Below are positions 17,211-24,409 of a stretch of 38,980 nt of DNA, piece after piece; within the stretch, counting starts at the first letter, position 1, and each line of letters begins with the position of its first letter. Below the pieces are notes generated by a model. It did not search any database. It was not told the origin of the DNA and saw only the letters and a program-made list of their open reading frames with translations. The DNA comes from Planctomycetota bacterium (GTDB lineage Bacteria > Planctomycetota > Planctomycetia > Pirellulales > Thermoguttaceae): the NCBI GenBank assembly GCA_029550925.1, contig JAKPGL010000143.1:1-38980 (forward strand), in the 5' to 3' direction. Made by a program: the position numbers and the translations under genes.

Positions 17211-18407
17211 TTATTGGACTAATTTCATGTCGCCCAGCAGCAGATGGTCGCCGATGTCCGCATCCTGGCCGAAATCTACCAGGATCACCAGCCGCCGCAC
17301 GCCGCTAATATCCAGGTCGATCGGTTTGGGAGGCTGGGTGCCGGAGACGGTCTCGTCCAGCAACACCTTGTCGTCGCCTCGGATGACCAGTTGGACATGG
17401 CCGGCCGGGCGTATCTGATCGTCGATGCCCACGACGGCCTGTAACCGCCGGAACGCCCGAGGCAACCGGTAGGTCATTTCGGTTCGGCTGTGGATGGCCA
17501 ATCCTTTTGCATATTTTTTGCCGCCCAACTGGATGGGCCGAGGTTCCAAGGCCCGGTCTTTGCGGGGGGCAAAAAACTCGGCCTGGCTTGCCGGCGTCTC
17601 TGCCGGACCGAAAAACGGCGTCCAACGCACGGACTGCGGCGTCAGATCGCTCAGATACACAATTTTACCTTCCGAAAAGTCCAGCCGAACCAATTCTGCC
17701 AACGGCGTCGCCCCGCTCAGTCCCGCCGGACTGGTCCATCGGAGGGTCTCGCCCTCCAAAACCACCTTCTGCACATACCACTGGTTGCCGTTTACGTCGT
17801 GCAATACGCCCACCGAGGCGGGCAGGTTGCGCCCCTCCGGACGCCGAAACACGAGCCCGAAAATTCGGCTCCGTTTTACCGGAATCCGTTCCCGATCCAG
17901 TTCAAATTGCACTGTCTCGGCGGTTACGTCGTGGATGACGCCCCGGTGGTAGTCCAGCCCCTGATCGGTCCGCAGCACCAGAATATCGGTATCGGTTTTG
18001 CTTTCTAGCAGGCGTTTCCAGGCGGGGCCGAGGGCTTCGGTTTCCGGTTGCAAGCGGACCCACGCCACGTCCCGTCGGGTACACTCCAAGGGCGCAGTCG
18101 AACCGGCCGGTTGCAGACGCACCTTTCCGTCCTGCAATAGGAATTCTTGCACCGTCGCCCGTGCGCCATCGACCAGTTGCACCAATACTGCGCCTCCGGG
18201 TTTTACCGCCGGCGGCGTTTTCGGTGCGAGTTCCGCCACCCGTTCTAAGGGCGTCTGTACCGGCCCACTGCCGGTCTGCAAGCCGATCGCTTGTTCCGAC
18301 AGGGCGGTTAATGCGCCGCTGTGTACCTGACCGTCCAGCGTGCGCACCTCGACCTCCAAAGCGCCCAACGCGATCATTCCGTAGCAAAGGCAAAGGGTGT
18401 ATCCCAT
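17211..18407 (-). CDS. Secreted NPCBM-domain protein
   Basis: A 398-aa protein with a short signal-like start (YGMIALGA). Residues 1-260 form beta-rich segments I cannot assign. Residues about 265-398 look like an NPCBM/NEW2 domain (novel putative carbohydrate-binding module): YAKGLAIHSRTEMTYRLP, then AVVGIDDQ and a C-terminal strand with DHLLLGDMKLV. This module is often fused to glycosidases; here no catalytic domain is present. AAGGGAG precedes the ATG. The gene lies 37 nt before the active HtrA-like protease gene and 38 nt after its upstream neighbour, so it belongs to the same transcription unit. Binding of a cell-surface glycan is inferred. Confidence 0.8.
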   Translation of the reverse strand: MGYTLCLCYGMIALGALEVEVRTLDGQVHSGALTALSEQAIGLQTGSGPVQTPLERVAELAPKTPPAVKPGGAVLVQLVDGARATVQEFLLQDGKVRLQPAGSTAPLECTRRDVAWVRLQPETEALGPAWKRLLESKTDTDILVLRTDQGLDYHRGVIHDVTAETVQFELDRERIPVKRSRIFGLVFRRPEGRNLPASVGVLHDVNGNQWYVQKVVLEGETLRWTSPAGLSGATPLAELVRLDFSEGKIVYLSDLTPQSVRWTPFFGPAETPASQAEFFAPRKDRALEPRPIQLGGKKYAKGLAIHSRTEMTYRLPRAFRRLQAVVGIDDQIRPAGHVQLVIRGDDKVLLDETVSGTQPPKPIDLDISGVRRLVILVDFGQDADIGDHLLLGDMKLVQ

Positions 18408-18445
18408 CCGAACGTTTCTCCCTTCAAGGACGTTTTGCGAGCAGG

Positions 18446-19786
18446 TTAGGGGGACTTTTTCGTTTCGGTCGATTCGGCCAATTTTCGGAAGTATTGTTCG
18501 ATTTTGTCGCGGTATTGGGCGGGAAAATCGCGGCCGATCTGCTGAAGGACTTCTTCCCGCTGTTTGGGCGGCAGGTTGCCCCAGCCGCTGCCGGAGCCAA
18601 TCTCTCGCTTTTCCACTTCGCCGGGGCCTTTGCCGCCAATGATTCGGCTATCGGGCGCCGGGCTGGTGGAGCGGATGGTGCGTCCGCCGGCCGAGCCGCC
18701 GCCGCCCTGCTGTTGCTGTTGCTCTTCCAGGCGTTTGATGATCTTGTCGAGGTCTTCGACGATTTTATCTTCGATTTGGCGGACCTTCGGCCCAGCCCGG
18801 TGCAACCCGAGCCGACGCTCGACGTCCTTCATTCGTCGGGCAATGTGATCTAATGTTTCCTCCTTGAGATTTTTGAGGTCTTCCTGCATGAGGGTGGCTA
18901 GGGCCGTGTATCGGCGCGGACAACGGTCCGGTTCCCGCAGGAGGGCCTCCAGCCGCCGAAGCCCCTCCTCCTGACGGAGCAGAAAGTAATTGGCCGCCGA
19001 TTGATAGAAGAGCAGGGTGGCCGGATCGGCCACGTCATCCGTCTTTAAATCGCCGAGCATCTCCAGGGCTTCGTCGTAGAGCATTTCGTGGACCAACCAG
19101 CGCCCGTAAAGCAGCCGCAAATTGGCCGCCATATAGGGATCGGTCTTCGGGTCCTTCAGCCAGGGAAAACTAGGCAGCACGAGGTGGATCCGAGGCACAG
19201 AACATAATTTCACTAATTCTGCCGCCTGCCCGTCCACCAGGGCATAGCTCAACGCCGTCCGTAGGAGCAGGTCCATACCGCTCAAGCTGTTCAAGTCCAC
19301 CGCCCAAAGCTGCTCAATTTTAGACCGCATGTCGGCCGGCACAGATCGACCATCCAGCCAGGCAAACACTTTGGCTCGCACCTCCTCGGCCCGAGGCGGC
19401 TGCCAGGGGGGCAAGGGAGGCAACTTCGGCTTGGGCGGCGCCGAGGGCGGCGTCTTGCCCGGAATCACCTTCTCGATCCGCCCTGGTGTAGGAACCTCCT
19501 GCTTTTCTTCGATGATTTTTACTTTGGGTGTTTTCTCTTCGCTCGGCTTGGGTTGTTCGGCGGGTTCTTTTGGAACTCCCGGGGGTTTTTCAGTCGGTCT
19601 TTCGGCTGGCGGAACAACTTTTTCCACCGGGCCCGGTGGAGGGGCCTTTTCCTGCTCGGCCAAAAGCCCGGTTTGGCTTTCCGAGGTTGCTAGAGTGTGG
19701 GACCCGGCTAGCACCTGGCCGCCGCCGACTGCTAACAACCCCATCCCCGCCGCTAGCGCAACGAACGGGACAAATGTGCGTTTCAT
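18446..19786 (-). CDS. Secreted Pro/Glu/Lys-rich protein of unknown function
   Basis: A 446-aa protein. A signal peptide is clear (hydrophobic residues 7-27, ending QVLAG). Residues about 45-135 are dominated by Pro, Glu and Lys, similar to linkers in other products of this cluster. The middle (about 140-345) is helical and may contain TPR-like repeats. A coiled-coil stretch ending in a Gln run (EEQQQQQGGGG) follows. The C-terminus has the block LPPKQREEVLQQIGRDFP and then IEQYFRKLAE. From memory, similar blocks end other secreted proteins in VWA/DUF4175-type clusters. The start is 2 nt after the previous stop and its ribosome-binding site lies inside the previous gene, so translation is probably coupled. 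Confidence 0.75.
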   Translation of the reverse strand: MKRTFVPFVALAAGMGLLAVGGGQVLAGSHTLATSESQTGLLAEQEKAPPPGPVEKVVPPAERPTEKPPGVPKEPAEQPKPSEEKTPKVKIIEEKQEVPTPGRIEKVIPGKTPPSAPPKPKLPPLPPWQPPRAEEVRAKVFAWLDGRSVPADMRSKIEQLWAVDLNSLSGMDLLLRTALSYALVDGQAAELVKLCSVPRIHLVLPSFPWLKDPKTDPYMAANLRLLYGRWLVHEMLYDEALEMLGDLKTDDVADPATLLFYQSAANYFLLRQEEGLRRLEALLREPDRCPRRYTALATLMQEDLKNLKEETLDHIARRMKDVERRLGLHRAGPKVRQIEDKIVEDLDKIIKRLEEQQQQQGGGGSAGGRTIRSTSPAPDSRIIGGKGPGEVEKREIGSGSGWGNLPPKQREEVLQQIGRDFPAQYRDKIEQYFRKLAESTETKKSP

Positions 19787-19788
19787 GG

Positions 19789-21660
19789 CTACCGGTTCCT
19801 CCCTGTTTCGATGTCTCGAGTGATTTTATGGATGCGTTGTTCCTGCTCGGCCAATTTTTTCAAGGCGGCCTGGAGTTCCGGCACTTCGGTGGACTGGTCG
19901 CCCTGCACGAGCCGACGATAACGCTCGGTCCGATTGTTGACGCGCAGTTGCATGGCCTTGATCATTTTCAGTTCGGCGATCAGATCCACCAGAGCCGGGT
20001 CCTGCTGCTGGCCGCCTTGCTGGCCCTGCCCGCCTTGTTGCTGTTGTTGTCGCTCCTTTTGCGCCCGTTGCAACGCCTCGATCATCTCCTCCAAGGCGGC
20101 GATGATGTCCAACTCGATCTGTTGGGTGATCTGGTTGACCTTGGCCTGGGCCAATCGCTCGGCCACCTGCTCCATATCTTCCCGGACCTGCGTAGTGGCT
20201 TCGATGAAGGCCACCGCAGTGCCGTCTTCCTTCAATAGGGCCAACGCCTTCTCTGCCTCCAGAACGATTTCCAATTCTTTGCTGCTCAGTCGGCTGGCCT
20301 GGATTTCATGGCTGTAGGTACGTTCCCATTCCGGCACTTGATCCAGCCGAACCGTCCCTTCATAGACCTCCCGCTGCATCTGGAGCATCTTCTTGAACCG
20401 GGCTTCCAGCACGGCCAAAAGACGGCGGATTTCCTCCTCCCGTAGTTGCCGAAGGATTTCTTCCAGTTCTTTCTTGGCTTGTCGGAGTTCCTCCAGGGCC
20501 TTTTCTTGTTCTTGGATGGCCCCTTCACGTTGGGCCTTTCGGAGTCTTTCCTCGGCTTCTCGCATCCGGCGTTCGGCTTCTTCCAACCGACGGCGCACCG
20601 GATGGCCTTCCTGCTGAGGCTGACCTTGACCTTGCCCTTGCCCTTGGCCTTGGCCCTGACCTTGACCTTGCCCTTGCCCCTGGCCTTGCCCCTGACCTTG
20701 ACCTTGACCTTGCCCCTGGCCTTGACCTTGACCTTGACCTTGCCCCTGGCCTTGACCTTGCCCTTGACCTTGGCCCTGACCTTGCCCTTGACCTTGGCCC
20801 TGACCTTGACCTTGACCTTGGCCCTGACCTTGACCTTGACCTTGGCCCTGGCCTTGACCTTGACCTTGCCCCTGGCCTTGGCCTTGGCCTTGACCTTGAC
20901 CTTGGCCCTGGCCTTGACCTTGCCCTTGACCTTGTTGACCGGGTTTAGAGCCTTCGCCAGGTTTACCGGATTGGCCCTGACCCTGCTGGCCTTGGCCGCT
21001 TCGGCCAGCTTCTTCATTGCGTTGGATACGACGTGCCAGGTCGCCGGTCTGTCGGCCCAGTTCTTTTTGTTCCTCGGCCAGTCGGCCCATATTGCCGCCG
21101 CCAGCGGTGCGCCCTTGGATACCCGACTCGCTCTTGATCAGCCGATTGATCTCCCGCAGATACGCCTGGTGTCGGGCGATTTCCGAGGCCAATTGGTCCC
21201 CGCGGGTTTCACTCAGCAAGAGTTCCAAAAGAGCTGCCAGGTCGGCTTTCAATTCTTTTTGGTTATCCAGGGCGTCGGCCAGTTTTTCTTCTTTGAGCAG
21301 TTGGACGAGCCGTTCAAATTGCACGTTGATCAGCTCTTCGTTGCTCATTTGGACGGCTTTTCGCAAGAGGGCCGCCCGGCGCGGGTCTTGGGAGGCCGTC
21401 AGCTCGGCCATGCGCAGAAGGACCTGTTCGAGCCGACGGTACCGTTCGGCCAAGGCTTGCTGCTCGGCGGAAAGTTTTTCCGCGGGGCGGGCCGATTGGG
21501 ACCCGTCGGCCGGAGCGTCGGAAGAAGCCTCTTTCTTTTCTGGTCCGGCGGACGGATTGTTTTCTTTGTCAGCCTGTCCGCTTTGCGCCCACGGGCTGCT
21601 CCAGACCAGCACCGAAGCGGCCAGCAGCAGCACAGTCCACCCTAGGCAACTTCGCTTCAT
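19789..21660 (-). CDS. Secreted coiled-coil protein with 52 tandem Gly-Gln dipeptides
   Basis: A 623-aa protein. A signal peptide is likely (MKRSCLGWTVLLLAASVLVW...WAQ). Residues 60-220 are predicted helix with many charged heptads. Residues 241-347 are GQQ followed by 52 uninterrupted Gly-Gln pairs. Residues 355-430 are strongly coiled-coil (Glu/Arg/Lys-rich) and the rest is helical with a second, short Gln/Gly stretch. It follows the DUF4175-like gene. In Alphaproteobacteria, DUF4175/TIGR02302 proteins carry a Gln/Gly-rich region in the same chain, so this gene may be the detached C-terminal part of that family. GAGGAG lies about 9 nt before the ATG. Confidence 0.8.
   Translation of the reverse strand: MKRSCLGWTVLLLAASVLVWSSPWAQSGQADKENNPSAGPEKKEASSDAPADGSQSARPAEKLSAEQQALAERYRRLEQVLLRMAELTASQDPRRAALLRKAVQMSNEELINVQFERLVQLLKEEKLADALDNQKELKADLAALLELLLSETRGDQLASEIARHQAYLREINRLIKSESGIQGRTAGGGNMGRLAEEQKELGRQTGDLARRIQRNEEAGRSGQGQQGQGQSGKPGEGSKPGQQGQGQGQGQGQGQGQGQGQGQGQGQGQGQGQGQGQGQGQGQGQGQGQGQGQGQGQGQGQGQGQGQGQGQGQGQGQGQGQGQGQGQGQGQGQGQGQGQGQGQGQGQPQQEGHPVRRRLEEAERRMREAEERLRKAQREGAIQEQEKALEELRQAKKELEEILRQLREEEIRRLLAVLEARFKKMLQMQREVYEGTVRLDQVPEWERTYSHEIQASRLSSKELEIVLEAEKALALLKEDGTAVAFIEATTQVREDMEQVAERLAQAKVNQITQQIELDIIAALEEMIEALQRAQKERQQQQQGGQGQQGGQQQDPALVDLIAELKMIKAMQLRVNNRTERYRRLVQGDQSTEVPELQAALKKLAEQEQRIHKITRDIETGRNR
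20620..20940 (-). repeat. Hexanucleotide repeat tract encoding poly(Gly-Gln)
   Basis: 321 bp made of 6-bp units of the form GGN-CAR on the minus strand. Gly codons alternate among GGT, GGC and GGG, and Gln among CAA and CAG, with no stop in any of several overlapping frames. The mixture of synonymous units argues that the dipeptide is kept at protein level, while the tandem form allows slippage. Confidence 0.95.
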
Positions 21661-21712
21661 GACCTGTTCTCCTCATTTTGGTAGGGAACCATCCTCGTAC
21701 TTCCTTTGTATT

Positions 21713-24292
21713 CTATTCCCCTCCGAGTTTCCGGAGACGTTCTTTGTGGTATTTTTGGGTTTCTTCGTGGAGTTTTTGTTGGGCTTCGATGATGGCCCGC
21801 AGGGCGGCCACCGCTTCGTTGAAGGTTTCCAGTTCGATCATCTGATGCAGCACTTCTTGCAGTTGCAGCAGGATGGCGTCCAGTTGTTGGACGGCCAAGA
21901 GGCGATTCCGAGGGCCTTCCTCCGGGTGATCCAGGGTGGCTTCCAATTCGTGGAGCCGTTGCTCCAGTCGGGGGAACGGATCTTGGGCTATCCGACGAAG
22001 CGGGTCCGCAATGCCCTCTTTGAGCCGACGACGCAATTTCTCGCTGTCAATGCGATTGTTGATCAATTCCTCACGTATTTCGTCGAAGGCGTCGGCGATT
22101 TCCAGGATGTCGTTTCGGTCTTTGAGGAGGGTGTTTTGCGCTCGTTGGACGGCCAGTAGGGCCCGGTTTCGGATTTGTTCCGGCGTACGGGCTTCCGGAG
22201 TTTCTGGTTCTTCGCCCGGTTCCAAAGCGCCCGGGGCGGTTCGGCCCGGTTCGGACGGCGGCGATTTGGCCGGCGGAGCGGCTTCGGTTGGCGGCGGGGC
22301 CTCCGAGGGAACTTTTGGCCCGGCGGTCGGCTTTTCTACTTTTTCTGTTTCTTCCGCCGCGGCCAAAAGCGAAGCAAACGGCCAAGACCTTGACGCCGAC
22401 AACGCGCCGGAGGTGGTGGGCGGCGGCTTCGGTTGGGGCTTTGGTTGGGGATTCGGCTTAGGTTCCCCTTTGGAGGCCGAAGAGGGGAATTCCATCCGGG
22501 TCAAAAGTTCCCGGGTCTCTTCCACTTCGCGGAGGATCACTTCAAAGCGTTGACGGAGCGTCAGTTCTCGGCCTTCCAGCATCAGACGCAATTGGTCCGG
22601 CGTTACCACATCGAGCATCCATCGGTCGCTTGAGCCGACGTTCGGACCGCCCTGGCGATCGCATCGGTCCGCCGCTTTGACGGCCAAGAGCAGCTTTTGT
22701 CCCGGCTGGATGTTCAACTCGCTGGCTTCCACGGCAACCTCCAAGGGATGTTCCATAGGAGGATTCTGGAAGGAGGCAATTTGCACTTGCTCTGTTTTTT
22801 CCGGCGTTACGGGTTTCTCGGTAGGGGCCGGTTTACCGTCTGGCGAAGGTTTCTCCGCGGTCTTTTCTGGATTGGCGGCTTCAGGCCGGGGCGATTTTTC
22901 CTGGGGCGTCTGGATCGTGTATTCCCACCAGATACGGGCTAGGCCGTAGTCGTCCGTCAGCCGACCTACCGCCGGTATGCGCGCCTGCGGTGTAACGGCC
23001 TGGCCGATGCCCCGGAGTCGCACTTCCAGTTGGGGTTTTTCGTCGGCCACGGCGGCCAGGCTCAACCGGACCGGCTCCCGGCTGCGGATGCCGTCGGCGT
23101 CCAAAAGCGTAAACAGCAGCGCCGTATCCTGTTCCAGGCTCGGGATGGTGTATTGGAAATGTTGTGGGTCTGGCCAACTAGGGTCGCACCGAAGCTCCAC
23201 CGGCGGTCGGCTCGGCTCCAATACCGAATGGATTTGCACCATCTGCAGGTCTTTATTGGCCGTCGCGCGGATGGTCAGTTTTGTACCTTGCGGCACAGGC
23301 ATCACGCCGGTAACCTCCACGGTTCGCCGCGCTCGGGCCATATAGGCCGGATATTCATATTCCAGTTCCAGGCGGGCCAGGGTAGGATTATCGACCACGT
23401 CGATCTGGAGGCCCTCGATCCAGGCGTCGCCGCCGTGCAGATCGAACTGCACGTCCGAGAGCAGGCCCTGGAACGTGTAGGCGTAATCTTGGTATTTGTC
23501 TTTGCCGGGCTGGGCGTTGCCGATACGATTCATGACGGCCCGAATGCGGGCGCCTTCTTCGGTTCGGCCTCGGATATAAATCGCCGACGGAACTAGTTCC
23601 GACTGTTCCAAATCGACCCGGGCGATCAGTTCCAAGTCGCCGCCCCGTCCGACCTTGACCGGCTTTTCAAAACCTTCCACGACCAGCACGGTCCGTCGGG
23701 GCCAGAGTCGATCCGATAGGCCCAGCACCCGATCGCTCCACACGCCGAAGGCTTCGGGATACAGCCCCGCCCACATGGCAATGCTTACGGCCAGCAACAA
23801 GGCGGAAATGGTAACTTTGTATAGAGGCCGAAAATTAAACACCTCCCGCAGCCGAATCGGCCTTAACCGTTTTTCTGCTTCCTGGCAGGTATGGGCCAAC
23901 ATCTGAGGGTTGAACCGGCGTGCTCGCTCGGGCCGGGACGCTATTTCTACGGTTGTCAGCAGCGTCTCGTTCAGTTCCCGGAATCGCCGCTCCAGGACCA
24001 TCGCCAAATTGGCCTCGGTAAACCGAACCGCCAGACGGCGAATCGCCTGCCAGAAGAAAATCCACGCCAGTCCCCCGCCGACGGCCACCCAGAACAGAAT
24101 CCGCACCTGCCGGGCCGGTTCAAAAAACCAATCGACCACCAGCGTCAGCCAAAAGGCCGCGCCTAACCAGACCAAACCCGCCATCAGGCCTTCCCAACAG
24201 ACATAGGCCCGAATCCACCCTCGGAGCCGTCGAAGCCGCTCCTGAATGGTCGGCGGAATACGGTTCGCACCACGTTCCTCTGAAATTGCCAT
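21713..24292 (-). CDS. DUF4175-like membrane protein with large extracytoplasmic domain
   Basis: An 859-aa protein. Three hydrophobic segments lie near the N-terminus (about 36-58, 66-85 and 160-180). A beta-rich middle part follows (about 190-480), interrupted by Pro/Glu/Lys linkers (about 500-530 and 625-720), and a long helical C-terminal region (about 720-859). Length, topology and position after the VWA genes match my memory of the DUF4175/TIGR02302 family of Alphaproteobacteria, but the Gln/Gly-rich part is in the next gene here. The ribosome-binding site is weak (GAG, 7 nt). The upstream gap is 117 nt. The biochemical function of the family is unknown. Confidence 0.7.
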   Translation of the reverse strand: MAISEERGANRIPPTIQERLRRLRGWIRAYVCWEGLMAGLVWLGAAFWLTLVVDWFFEPARQVRILFWVAVGGGLAWIFFWQAIRRLAVRFTEANLAMVLERRFRELNETLLTTVEIASRPERARRFNPQMLAHTCQEAEKRLRPIRLREVFNFRPLYKVTISALLLAVSIAMWAGLYPEAFGVWSDRVLGLSDRLWPRRTVLVVEGFEKPVKVGRGGDLELIARVDLEQSELVPSAIYIRGRTEEGARIRAVMNRIGNAQPGKDKYQDYAYTFQGLLSDVQFDLHGGDAWIEGLQIDVVDNPTLARLELEYEYPAYMARARRTVEVTGVMPVPQGTKLTIRATANKDLQMVQIHSVLEPSRPPVELRCDPSWPDPQHFQYTIPSLEQDTALLFTLLDADGIRSREPVRLSLAAVADEKPQLEVRLRGIGQAVTPQARIPAVGRLTDDYGLARIWWEYTIQTPQEKSPRPEAANPEKTAEKPSPDGKPAPTEKPVTPEKTEQVQIASFQNPPMEHPLEVAVEASELNIQPGQKLLLAVKAADRCDRQGGPNVGSSDRWMLDVVTPDQLRLMLEGRELTLRQRFEVILREVEETRELLTRMEFPSSASKGEPKPNPQPKPQPKPPPTTSGALSASRSWPFASLLAAAEETEKVEKPTAGPKVPSEAPPPTEAAPPAKSPPSEPGRTAPGALEPGEEPETPEARTPEQIRNRALLAVQRAQNTLLKDRNDILEIADAFDEIREELINNRIDSEKLRRRLKEGIADPLRRIAQDPFPRLEQRLHELEATLDHPEEGPRNRLLAVQQLDAILLQLQEVLHQMIELETFNEAVAALRAIIEAQQKLHEETQKYHKERLRKLGGE

Positions 24293-24409
24293 AACTACTC
24301 GCTAGGAAATATCAAAAGGTGATGTTTTAGGTCCTAGTTCAACTCGTTCGATCCCGTTTTCCGTTGCCATCGTTACGCTGCGATTCCTCCGGAAGGAGCA
24401 TTTCGAGTT

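Noticed and set aside
20446-21645. A 399-codon plus-strand frame of Leu/Thr/Ala/Pro repeats resembling membrane helices.
   Set aside because: It is the antisense reading of the Gly-Gln hexanucleotide tract; the repeat keeps several frames open.
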